A DNA stretch of 64,000 nt from Agroathelia rolfsii (Eukaryota > Basidiomycota > Agaricomycetes > Amylocorticiales > Amylocorticiaceae), in assembly GCA_018343915.1 (NCBI GenBank), contig JABRWF010000005.1, forward strand, positions 2,019,001 to 2,083,000. Direction: 5' to 3'. Position numbers and translations under genes: made by a program. Positions within the stretch are counted from its first letter, which is position 1. Each line of letters starts with the position of its first letter. The notes under the pieces were generated by a model. The model saw only the letters and a program-made list of their open reading frames with translations, did no database searches and was not told the origin of the DNA. This document shows, piece after piece, positions 1-10,229 of the stretch.

Positions 1-2240
1 GCGATTTTTCTTCTTTTTAGCTGTTGAAGAAGACGCATTTGGTTGCGGCGGAGACAGCACCTCGATTGAACCCCCTACGGCTTCGGTCATATCTCCATCC
101 CCCTTCTCAATTTTGCTCTGCACTTCCAGAGAAAACATCACATCTCGCACCTGATCTTCCAAATCATGTACTTTCTGCATGAGCTCGGCCTTCTCCCTCT
201 CGGCCTTGTCTTTGGCCTTGTCTGCCTGCTCTGCCCGATCTTTGAGCCTGGACATGTTCTTCATTAGTCCCTCGCTTACCGCCCTTTCCTCCTTCAATTC
301 CTTTTCCAGCCTACGTGCTATATCGCCCAACTTCTCCGCCTTCTTCTCCGCCTTGGTCTGGTCCTTCTCCAAACTTGTAGTTCTCTCCACTTGCTCACGC
401 CTCAATGCCTCGATACTCTCCTGAGCCTCGGCCCTAGTGGATTCCATCGCCCGCTGAAGCTGCTCAAGCAACGCTGACATACCACTCAGCTCCTTCCTTA
501 GCTCCTCCGTACGTTCTTCATAATATTCTCTTTGTGACTCCAGTTGCGAAGTAAGCAAGTATGAATATTCGATCCCGATCGCCTCGACTTTCTCCGCATG
601 TATTCTGTCCGCCAGCCCTGGTCCGCCACCCATATCGCTGCCGCTGGCAGTGGCGACGGCGTCGGACCGCATCGATGCTGAAGGCAACTCGACGAGCTTG
701 CCGTCGGCTTTGTTCTGGATCAGACGGTGAACGTACCCGTCCCCAGCATAGTCCCACACACGCTGCGTCTCGAGCTCAAGTGCGTAAAGATGTGTCGTGA
801 GTGTGTAGTGCGCGTGCGCATGGGCACGGCCGTACCGCCCACAGCCAATATTACCGCAGATGAGGCAGATCCACAGGTTTGTTGTCGATCCACAGTCAAC
901 ACAGGCCGATAAAGCCGTAGATACTGAAGATGAGACGGACGTTGCTGCTGAAGTCGGAACCGGCACACGCGAGGATGAGGCGGAGGGCGATCGCGAGCTG
1001 GTGCTCGCCGTAAAATGGTTCTGCGAATAACGGCAGACGGGGCATCTAGTAGTAATAAATAAGAAATGGATCGACCAAAATGGAAGTGTGGTGGTTATGC
1101 TTACCTACTGTCTCCCCATTTACTAAGGCACATGCAATGAAAAGTATGAGAACATGGGACGGTGATCAGCCCTGTGACTGCAGAGTCCATACGCTCCAGA
1201 CAGACAGGACAAGTAGGAAGTTCATAAGAGGATGATGATATTGTATCATCAGCAGCATCTCCTATCTTGCTAATTGCCTGAGACACAGTATCGTCATCCT
1301 CGATTTCGATAGCTGATACTCTAACAACATGACATGTCTCGGGCTGGATAAAAGAATCAAAGTTATAGGGGGGATAAATGGAAGAACGCAGTTACAGGTA
1401 GCTCACTTCCATCGAGTTGAAAGGTTTTCCATTGTATGCCTCAATAAAATCGCTGGCGTCTTCCTCCTTAGTGAAGCGAATGACCACCATCGAGCGATTA
1501 GGTGCTGAGTCTCTTCAAATAATCAGAAATTTGTAATCAAAAGACGAGGAAAGGGGATATAAGAATACCTAATCATACGCAAGTGTGTGATCCCTTCGGC
1601 AGCAGGAGCAATAAACGTAAGAAAATCCGATGGCGTCATATACGCAGGCACAGCCAAAACACCAATTGTGACTTCTGGCTGAGTAACTGTTGTAGATGGC
1701 AGCATGGCTGCCGACGTAGATGCAACCTCAGAGCTACCATAGGAAGGTATAAGCCTTCTCTCTCTGAATATGCGTAACACGCCTTCAGGTAGGTTGGTCG
1801 ATCCCGAAGCTATTTTCTCAAAACGAGCAATATGCTGACCTAATAGCGCTGAACATAGTATACCAATCGCGTTTTACGAGATCTGCTTGCTTACCCTTTC
1901 TCTCACTCAATTTGCCTTGAGATGTTCTTACTTGAGGAGCATTTCTACTGGCTTCCATTGGTGATTTCAAATCAATCCAGTCGATCCTTAGAGGGCCCAG
2001 ACGATAATCTTTCTTGTGTGGATTGAAAGTTGCGTTGCGTCTGACGGTAGAGTGGGGCTGCTCAGAAGGTAGATTATCCCAGATAGAGGTGAATTTATGT
2101 TTTTCTTGGGAGCCGGGTGATTTGCTGAGGGTCAGTCGAATGCGCAGTGTCCCAGAGTTCATAGAGTCCTCAAGAATCCTAATGGCGAGAATGGTAACAA
2201 AACAAAGTGTTCGGAAGCAAATCGAATGCGTGTTCTCCAT
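1..2240 (-). CDS. BRAP2/ETP1-type RING E3 ubiquitin ligase (3' end outside window)
   Basis: Cytoplasmic RING-H2 ligase of the BRAP2 (human BRAP, yeast Etp1) family, which bind ubiquitin through a UBP zinc finger. Reading down the minus strand: an N-terminal segment (about 2162-1860), the RRM-like BRAP2 domain (about 1830-1400, containing GVLRIFRERR and later SMVVIRFTKEEDASDF), a RING finger (about 1225-1100: CPVCLERM, CSHTFHCMC, then CPVC after an intron), a ZnF-UBP (about 915-730: CVDCG, LWICLICGNIGCGRY, HLYALE) and a long coiled coil (about 540-130) running to a Lys-rich tail at the window start, where the gene is cut off. At least four introns. Two in-frame starts are possible, 2240 or 2162; the latter begins directly with the conserved beta strand. 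Domain order is diagnostic, so the family call is firm. The P450 gene lies 270 bp upstream on the same strand. Confidence 0.9.
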
Positions 2241-2510
2241 TCCTTAAATCGCATCTGAGAAAAGTCGAATGTATGCGTCAAACAATATCGAGATTATCAC
2301 TATTACGAGATAACCGAGCAAAGCTAGCATAATTTAAGACTAGGATTACATTTAGAATGGAATATATAGGCCAGGAATCAATATCCTGGCTGAAGCTGAA
2401 AAGATACCATATGTCACCACAAAGCGAAGCCTAAATGCGCTCGCGTTGGTTGAAGCTATACAAATAAACGTCGAAACAAAGAGCGGTAAGACACCATGCA
2501 TCATCGCTGC

Positions 2511-4955
2511 TCAAGCACCTTTTCCAGGAGCCAAACGAATGTGCAATGGCATTCGCTCCCCTTCAGACTCTCTACCACGGCCCATGGGAAGCATCGTCTT
2601 TGCTGGAGCCCTGATGATCTCAATATTCTCACGAGAAGGAGAGAACTCGAATGCATCCATAATACATGCGAGCTGAACTTGCAATTCCAGGACAGCAAGG
2701 CGCCATCTATGTACGCATTCGTTTGAATTGTTCATTCGTGATCAATGATAGAGGAACTTACCCGATGCAACCACGTACGCCAGCGGCTTAGAAGATATCA
2801 GATTTAGTATTGAAGATGAAATGGAGCAAATCACTACTTACAGAAGGTCAGCCTGTGAATAACAACAATTAGTATCTTGAACTTCTCGAAAAATCAAAGA
2901 TACATACACGTTCGCATATATGCCCACTTTAATTTTATCTTCTTCCCTGTTTAACCATCGCTCTGGATTCCATTCGTGTGCGTCTGGTCCCCAGACGGAA
3001 GGCTCCCTTCGAGGTCATGAACATAATTGAGGAATGCTATGAATTTTCGATGTATTAAACACTTACCTGTTATAGCCGCACATGCTGATCACAATTTCCT
3101 GGCCCTTCTTGATAGGAATTTCACGAATACGAGTCCCGTCCACGGTGCTGACCGGAGAAGCCAGTGGAATGACATCGTCCTTGGCGGAAACCCGACTAAC
3201 AGATGGAACAATAGGGTGGAAACGTAGGGCCTCCTGTTGTTCTCAATAAGTATACTATGCACGAAGGTAAAAAGTTTGAAACAAGCCTTGATGACTGCAT
3301 TTAGATATTCCATTTGATCATAATCGTTTACACTAAGTTCTCCATTATTTTGGGCAAGAGTCCTGCGAAACTCTTCGCGTATACGCTGCTGTTGCTCCGG
3401 ATACTTGGAAATCTCAAATAGAAGCCATGAGAGAGTGGAAGCTGCAGTTTCATAACCACCCAGAACAAGGTTTCTATTATCAAAACATTAGTTTTTCAAA
3501 CTTGCGGAGGAAAATATGCTAACTAACGCTACTTGGGACAGTATCTCATTCTCAGAGAGTTTCCGGCGTGGGTCTTCTGCTTCGTTGCTGGCGACTGCGG
3601 AGAACTATATCAGAGTTTTCTCATCATCGGGGAAAATGACATTTACCAAGGACGCTCAAAGCATCTTTGCCCTGATGACAACGATCTTGATGACTGTTAA
3701 GTAATTCTTTTCCGAGCTCTTTGCATAAAGTTGTAAACTGTGTCCATCGGCGAACTTCTTCCGTTGGTGCCTCGAGAGTGATCTTATCCAGTATCCCCTG
3801 GGGAAGGAACGGCCAAGTTGCTCGGATCAGTAACGCCAGGCCAGGCGGATGAAGGTGAGTTGCCGAGCTAGCAAATCCGATTAACGCGACAGTCAGAAGG
3901 CATGACCACGACTCCCAGCACTCACAATAAGTTATGCATAATTTCCATGAGTTCACTGCCCTTAGAGTTAATGGTCGTCTTCTGCTCATCAGGTTTTTTT
4001 CCTGAAAGAGCATGGAATTGGTAGTCGAACGATGCTGTTTGACAGTGTAAGCATTTATCTTCATACTTCATGCCGCCGATCCTACCTTCCCCGACAATAT
4101 CTAATGCAGTTCGATACAACCATCGAGGAATTTCTACGTCGCATTCTTGACCTGGGACTGCCAAAACCATGCGAGTTAAGGTCGCTGTCAACTAGGATTT
4201 GCCTTGGGTTAGCTGTTATATGTATTTAAGGAAAGAAGATTACCTCATGCGTGAGTTTTTCAATTATCGGCTTGTATGACTTGATTTGAGGGCCGGAAAA
4301 TATTGGGTTTATAACTTTACGGTGTCGCACATGGGTATCACCTAGTCAAAATATGTGAACGAAATTGAAATAGATGATTGATTAGTTCCTTACCGCTACT
4401 CCATGAAATCCCTTCGTCCACAAGTATGCGCATGGTTTGTGTCAGCTCTACGCTTTTGGGGTAATCGTACCCGCCCGTTCTTAAAACATGTTGAAGACCC
4501 AAAGGATCAGTCAGTGTTATGAGGTCCCTCTGAAGATATATGTCGCGGGAATTAGAAAATTTTCGTTATCAATGATGCATAGTATGTTCTTACCCCAAAG
4601 CAGCCTTTGGTTGCCCAAGCGGTGCCGTACTGTTTCATCCAGGCAAACTCCAGGTCTCCTACTTGTTCTTGACGAGTTAACTGTAGCTCATGGCCTACGA
4701 AAGTAAACAAACTGAACAGAGACATGCGCGAAACGAAAGAATCCTACCAAACCACCAAGAAGGAGACTTTGGTCCTTTGAGCTGCCTTCGACCTTTGGTT
4801 GAAGTAGAAAATGGCAGGCGCTCCATGTAGATGGCGGCCAGCAATGCAACAGCAGCCAAAGCCAGTGACATTTGAATGTCAAGCAAGTCTAAAACCTGCC
4901 AGTCCGAGTTGAGCTCTACATTTTGTGTATGTCCGCCTATTGGTGATTCATTCAT
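2511..4955 (-). CDS. Cytochrome P450, CYP5150-like monooxygenase
   Basis: Heme-thiolate monooxygenase, membrane anchored at the ER by an N-terminal helix (about residues 28-45). Family signatures in order: the Agaricomycete motif GPKSPSWWFG followed by HELQLTRQEQ; a modified I-helix GYETAAST (about 3440); the K-helix ExxR as EALR (about 3225); PERW (about 2970, in HEWNPERW); the heme loop FSAGVRGCIG (2762-2849, split over microexons of 11 and 25 bp); then WRLAVLELQ. About ten introns. The native substrate cannot be told from sequence. The exon order and all key residues look intact, so the gene is probably functional. The CYP5150 assignment rests on motif similarity to that basidiomycete group and is inferred. 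The start at 4955 is the first ATG before the anchor helix; a Met 28 codons downstream (MSLALA) is an alternative. Confidence 0.9.
2762..2852 (-). other. Two microexons (11 and 25 bp) coding the P450 heme loop
   Basis: On the minus strand an 11-bp exon (2842-2852) and a 25-bp exon (2762-2786), each bounded by AG and GT, join in phase to give LTFSAGVRGCIG, including the heme-ligating cysteine. The next exon completes GW at the start of the L-helix. No other reading restores the family motif. Confidence 0.85.
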
Positions 4956-6052
4956 TGTAGCGTGTTGAGTGAATTCGCAGTATTGAGGTGAGAGAGTGAA
5001 CGAGGGCCTCCAGGTTCAGCACTTCAGTAGTCCATATTATCGGCGTATATATGCTATCTGAACTGTATTATGTAGTTTGACGGCCGCCGCAGGGCTCCTG
5101 ATAATACTAGTCGGCTACTAAATTCTACTTTGATCAGGGCCGACAACCACTAAATGGAATAAAGATCAAGAGCGAGGGACGAATTATAAATGGTCAAATG
5201 CTTTGAAAGTTCTGTGGATAGACGCACACCAAATCATTCATACTCAATCTAAGATCTGAGTTTGCCAGTGAAGACTAGTAAGGATGACAACAGGGTGTCG
5301 CTGACGGCCGTAGCCCAGTACAGCCATTAATTGTTGAATGATGTGAAGCTGTGCCATAAAGCCACTGGCGCTGACAGTGACTTGTTAAGTAGTAACCCCA
5401 GTTAGAAGAATGGGATGGGGTATTGAACAAGATATATAGCATTGGCGGAATATATGTGGCTTTAGCAGAATAGTAGTAATTTTTTCCAATCATGAAGGTA
5501 AGGTATTCGATGAGCTCGTTCCCTATCATGCAAACAACACTGGCATTGGCATTGGCAGCGATGGCCGGACCACCGACAGGGAAGAGGGGGATTTGGCACT
5601 GTTTGGCTTCAGACGAGAACGGAAGTAAAAGTAATAGTCGGGAGAGTTAGGAAGCAAATTTGTACCATACCATGGATCGGAAGGCGGTATCAACACAACT
5701 GGATACATCTCCTGCTAGTATGTATGGAAATGACCGGTGCTGACGTTCTTAAGAAGGGTCTTACTGGTAAAGAATACATATGCTGTACTTGGAATACTTT
5801 ATGCAACACATTGGCGTCATGTTGTTCAAAGCAATCATTGGTAACTCCGAGCTTGAGGCCGCAGTCGCTGGATCATTCAAGCTGTAATTATCTTGCGATT
5901 AAATTCCATCCAGTTCTTAAATGGGTCTCAGCCTGCCTGGACGTCATAATGCTAGATGAGTTGGGAACGCGATACCACTGCGCATGGCGGCTGCAATCAA
6001 CCTGTCCTGATCCGGGCAATCGCCCTTCCTTGATCAAAAATGACAACCGTAA
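4956..6052. other. Intergenic stretch with short coding-like fragments, no supported gene
   Basis: About 1.1 kb between the P450 start and the retrotransposon. It includes the P450 upstream region near 4956-5250. Around 5490-5710 the plus strand has two short open pieces with a similar motif, LVPYHANNTG and FVPYHGSEGG, but each is ended by stops and I could not join them with introns into a recognisable protein. Further fragments lie at 5724-6062. These may be remains of a decayed gene. Confidence 0.4.
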
Positions 6053-6057
6053 CCTGG
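6053..6057 (+). repeat. Target site duplication, left copy (CCTGG)
   Basis: CCTGG immediately precedes the 5' LTR; the same five bases follow the 3' LTR at 13920-13924. A 5-bp duplication is usual for Ty3/Gypsy integrases. Confidence 0.9.
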
Positions 6058-6307
6058 TGTGACGGCGCGTCACTCATAGTCACGTGCGACCCGACACTCG
6101 CCGGCCTCATATCAATCGAGCGGTATTCTGGTGATCCTTTCTTTCGCGTTCGACGGGCTCTGGGCAGCCCCTGGTGGAATGGATTGGAAGGGTATGGAAT
6201 GATTCTGAAATCGTATATAAGACAGTCAATGTGTGTGTAGATAAAGCAGTTCTCTCGAATCTACCTTGTGTCTGTTATTTCGTCTGATCTCGTGACTCAG
6301 CGTCACA
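6058..6307 (+). repeat. 5' LTR
   Basis: 250 bp, TG..CA. It begins with an inverted repeat GTGACG-gcg-CGTCAC, then a CACGTG box (6081-6086), a TATATAA box (6214-6220) and a TGACTCA site (6293-6299) close to the end. The TATA box places transcription start near 6245, so most of the LTR is U3. It matches 13670-13919 throughout. Confidence 0.95.
6214..6220 (+). promoter_or_regulatory. TATA box of the retrotransposon promoter
   Basis: TATATAA inside the 5' LTR, about 240 bp before the gag start codon. An identical copy in the 3' LTR lies at 13826-13832 and points toward the DUF6534 gene. Function inferred from motif and position. Confidence 0.6.
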
Positions 6308-6461
6308 TTTTTTTAACAAGCCACCCTATCTAAGTCTAACAGCTGTCGCATACGACCCGCGGGACTGATCATCCTTATTGGTTGTTGTACAAGCAATTAG
6401 ACGACCTCCTCTTACACACACACACTTTTCAAATCTATCTTGATTATTTTCTTACGGAACA
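6308..6461 (+). other. Retrotransposon leader, no canonical tRNA primer site
   Basis: 154 bp between the 5' LTR and the gag ATG. A normal primer binding site would begin TGG within a few bases of the LTR; here the sequence begins with a run of T then AACAAGCC. A TGGTTGTTGTACAAG stretch lies about 70 bp in, rather far. The priming mechanism is therefore unclear. A short CA repeat occurs near 6414-6424. Confidence 0.5.
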
Positions 6462-8126
6462 ATGGCACCTACTTTGCGTAGCAAGCCAAAGAACGACCCA
6501 ACTGGAACCGGTGCGACCGGAACCAACGTGGCCGAAAGCCGGGGGCAGATTGCCAGCCGAAGTGCAGGACAGGGACAGCCCACTGCAGTATCTCACGTGT
6601 CTGAGGACCGTGATAGTCGCACGACGTCAAGTGACGATCGTGACGTCGCTCAGAATGAAGAATACAATATGAGCATTCTATCGGCCATGTCAAGTATTCC
6701 TGGCGGCTACATGCCGGCCGGATCTGAGCAAGGGACGGGTAGGGGCAGAACAGCCACCCAAACCCCGGAGCGTCAAAGGCAGAGAGCCTTGAGTCTCGAC
6801 GTACCTGGCACACCAAGAAGGGTAGTCCACCCTGAGGATGCCATAAGAATGGCCGAAAGTTCCTTGACCCCTGCGGAAAAGGAATTACTTGACCGCCGAG
6901 AGAGGCAGGTCGCGGCTAAGAAAGCACGCGAGGAATCCGATGCTGACATAAGTGACACCGGCACTGCCCGAATGATATTCAAGGGCAAAGGCATTGATCC
7001 TCGGAACTGGGGTGAATTTGATGATGACCCAGACATGGATGTGGATGCGCAGCGCGCTGCCCTAGACTTGTTCAAGAAGGCCACAAAGGGCATGAGTAGC
7101 TCAAAGCCCAAGGACAAAAGCAAGCAAAAGCTGGCGCGCCGAGAACACAGTAAACATCATCAGTTTGACAGCGAGACAATTGATGTTGCAATGATGTTAG
7201 AGCGAATGCAGCAGCTGATCGAAATGAATGAACAGCTGATGGCCGAAAGACAGGGTCATTCGGAAGCATCACACAGGGACATATTGCGGCGCAATGCCCG
7301 ACATCCGCATTTTTCACACACTGGCTCAGCTAGCATGACAAGCAGGCCAGCAAGGAACAATACCACTCATATTCAAAGCAATATAGTTGTTGGCATTGAG
7401 CACCCCAAACCACATGAGCAAATTGATGCAGACTCATTCCTAGGAAAGGAATTAAGTCGACTATTTGAAGACCCTGACCCTTCAGACTCTAGCTCGTCCT
7501 CCTCTGAGGATAGCGACGACTCCGACCACTCCGCCAAACGGCGCAGACACCAAAAGTTGAGATCCAAGCGGAAGCACCGGAAAGCAGGAAAAGCTAAGAT
7601 AGATCCAATCAAGCCAGACCAATACGACGGGTCAGACAGTCCGTCTCTATTTACCAAATTCCTGACTCAGGGAGCCGATTATGTAATTTTCAGAGATGTA
7701 AGGAAGTCTATGCAGGTTTCCATACTTGGTAATTTCCTTAAGGGAAAAGCCCTCAAGTTCTACCAGCATCATGTAAGCTCAAACCGATATGATTGGTCAC
7801 TCTACCGGTTTTACACCGGATTATTCGATTACTGTTTCCCATTCAATTTTCGTGAAGTCATGGTTGATAAGATCAATGATGCCAAACAGGGCAAACGCAG
7901 TGTGCGAGAATTTGCTGAATATCTCTCAGAATTGTACATGTTTGTTGGGAAAAGCTCCGGCACCTCCCCTCAATCATTCAAATTTTTCAACGGCCTTATT
8001 CCTGAATTGCAGAGCAAACTGTTTGAGCATGGTTACTCAGCTGAAAACCGCGCATTTGAAGAGCTTGTTGACAAGGCTGAAACCCTGCAGCGTGCAATTT
8101 CCTATGGCAGGAAAACCCAGCCATAG
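6462..8126 (+). CDS. Retrotransposon gag (capsid part), ended by in-frame TAG
   Basis: 554 codons from an ATG in good context (caATGGc). The N-terminal half is charged and low complexity, with a coiled-coil-like stretch near residues 245-265 and a Ser/Asp cluster followed by a Lys/Arg-rich tract (about 345-380). Residues about 386-545 form the retrotransposon gag domain (YDGSD start, FLKGKALKFY, then a helix-rich region to ETLQRAIS). The TAG at 8124-8126 stops translation before the nucleocapsid zinc knuckle, although the same frame stays open afterwards. Gag proteins form the virus-like particle that packages the element RNA. The stop is either a decay mutation or a readthrough site. Confidence 0.9.
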   Translation: MAPTLRSKPKNDPTGTGATGTNVAESRGQIASRSAGQGQPTAVSHVSEDRDSRTTSSDDRDVAQNEEYNMSILSAMSSIPGGYMPAGSEQGTGRGRTATQTPERQRQRALSLDVPGTPRRVVHPEDAIRMAESSLTPAEKELLDRRERQVAAKKAREESDADISDTGTARMIFKGKGIDPRNWGEFDDDPDMDVDAQRAALDLFKKATKGMSSSKPKDKSKQKLARREHSKHHQFDSETIDVAMMLERMQQLIEMNEQLMAERQGHSEASHRDILRRNARHPHFSHTGSASMTSRPARNNTTHIQSNIVVGIEHPKPHEQIDADSFLGKELSRLFEDPDPSDSSSSSSEDSDDSDHSAKRRRHQKLRSKRKHRKAGKAKIDPIKPDQYDGSDSPSLFTKFLTQGADYVIFRDVRKSMQVSILGNFLKGKALKFYQHHVSSNRYDWSLYRFYTGLFDYCFPFNFREVMVDKINDAKQGKRSVREFAEYLSELYMFVGKSSGTSPQSFKFFNGLIPELQSKLFEHGYSAENRAFEELVDKAETLQRAISYGRKTQP

Positions 8127-10229
8127 TCCACCATAGGTGGCTCTAGCGGCTCAAGCGACAACTCACGTAGCAGTGGCGGCAGCAGCAGCCACAGTGGCAA
8201 AAGTGGCAATGGAAATTACAGTGGCAAAGGCGGCAAAACCCAGCCACCGTCCAAATCCGGCCAAGACGGCTCAACTGACAACCACCGTGCATCTGGAAGC
8301 AACTTCAATGCCAAGGCCTCAGGATCATCACAGAAGAAGCTAAGTGACAGCAAGAAGCGCGAGCTTGCCGACAAGGGGCTCTGCTTCAATTGTGAGAAGC
8401 CTGGACACATGAGCCGCAATTGCCCAGATGGCAATAAGGTTAAAGGGAGCGGTACTCGCCCCCCTGGCACAATCAGCAATGCTAGTATTGGTATTGATTA
8501 TGACGAAATTGAGCGCCAGCGTGAGGAATCAAAATTATCAGAGCTATCATTGCACTCTGTTGAATTTGATTCGGATTGTCATCAATTAAGAGACAACATT
8601 CCTACATTCAATGACCTGCCCATTTTTGGTGCTCAGGTTCAGCGGGGAAATCTCGCAGCCATCCAGCGGAATGCTGCTAAACCCAGTGACCCAACACGAC
8701 GACTTCCTAAACCATTAGTGGCAATTGTACAAATTAATGGCCACGCTTGCCGTGCGTTAATTGATTCCGGATCTCTATCGGACTTCATGTCATCAACATG
8801 TGCAGATCAACTTAGTATACAACGCAGTATCCTTACAAAGCCACTTCCTCTTCAGTTGGCAGTGCAGGGATCACGCAGCCGCATTAACGCTGGGTGTACA
8901 GCCAAGCTACAATATCAAGACATTGATTCACAACGATACTTTGATATTGCAAACATTCAGTCCTATGATATTATTCTAGGTACTCCCTTTTTATTCCAAT
9001 TTCAAGTTCAACTTGGCTTTAATCCAGCTGTTGTGTACATTGGAAGCAATAAACCAGTTCCGCTTGAAGGCGAGCAAGTAGCAGTACTGGAGTCACGGGC
9101 TACTGAGATCTACGATGACAGCATTGAGCAAGTACGTCAACAGCTCATTGAGTATTGTGAGCCACTGTGTGCCAAGGCTGAAACCACAGACTTGCCACCC
9201 CTGCGAACTATCAATCACACAATACCATTGATTGATGAGTCAAAATTGTATCCCTGGCGACCCTCCCGGTGCCCGGATGCATTCAGAGCACAGTGGGATG
9301 CTAAGCGGGATGCATACCTCCGCTCAGGCAGATGGAAGGTCACAACCTCTAGCAACACTGTACCAATGCTATTCATCCCAAAACCTCGTAAGGAGGGAGA
9401 ACCGGCCAGACTAAGAACAGTCATGGATCTGAGGGCCCGGAATGCCAACACTGTCAAAATGAGCGCTCCATTACCGGATATAGAAGGTATACTCCGGCGT
9501 GCATCACGTGCCCGTTACCGATCTCTCATTGATGGGCAAGATGCTTATGAGCAAATTCGCATCATCCCTGAGCATGTAGAACGATCAGCGGTAACTACGC
9601 CTGATGGCAATATGGTTAGCCTAGTGATCCAGCAGGGTGACTGCAATGCACCGTCCACCTATCAAGCGCTAATGAATCACATTTTCGGACCATATATTGG
9701 CAAATTCATGGATGTGTATTTGGACGACATTATTATTTACTCCAATACATTGGCTGATCATGTGGATCACGTAAAAATTGTTACTAACATTCTCAAAAGA
9801 GAGCGGCTTTTCCTAAGTCGCAATAAGCTGCACTTTCTTGAAAAGGAGCTTAAACTCTTAGGCCGCGTAATTGATGACAACGGCATTAAAATGGACCCCC
9901 ACAAGGTGGACTCCATCCAGGCTTGGAAAGTGCCAACCAACCGGGACCTCCTGCGTGGATTTCTTGGCTCGGTTGTATTCTTAGCCGGTGATCTGGCTAA
10001 CATTGCGTGTGACATGGCTACTTTAAGCAAGCTCACCGGTGACGCGTCTGTATTTAGGTGGGGTCACACTGAGCAAAGGGCCTTTGACAATATTAGGTCA
10101 ATTGTGGGACACATGCGCAATCATCACCGCAAACCCCTGGATTATTCAAATGGAGCATTACCAATCTGGTGCGCTACTGATGCAAGTGCCAAAGGCCTCT
10201 TGGGCGTGATCAGTCAAGGGTCACATTAG
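8127..10229 (+). pseudogene. Retrotransposon zinc knuckle, protease and reverse transcriptase segment
   Basis: Continuation of the gag frame after the first TAG. It starts with a Ser/Gly-rich linker, then the CCHC knuckle (8382-8423, CX2CX4HX4C), the aspartic protease with DSG at 8763-8771, and the reverse transcriptase (about 9230-9960) with VMDLRARN, DGQDAYEQI and the catalytic YLDD box near 9716-9727. RNase H begins with ATDASAKG (about 10171) and is cut by TAG at 10227-10229. The knuckle-to-RT stretch has no other stop and no frameshift. Called a pseudogene because it has no start of its own and is closed by a stop inside RNase H. Confidence 0.85.

Noticed and set aside
6040..6240. 66-codon plus-strand frame that is repeated almost exactly at 13640-13852
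   Set aside because: Both frames are translations of the LTR sequence; the match reflects the LTR repeat and not a gene.
8124..8126. Programmed UAG readthrough as the gag-pol switch
   Set aside because: In known readthrough elements the stop lies between gag and protease. Here it falls before the zinc knuckle, and a second stop inside RNase H would also need suppression, so decay is the simpler reading. Kept only as a question in the findings.
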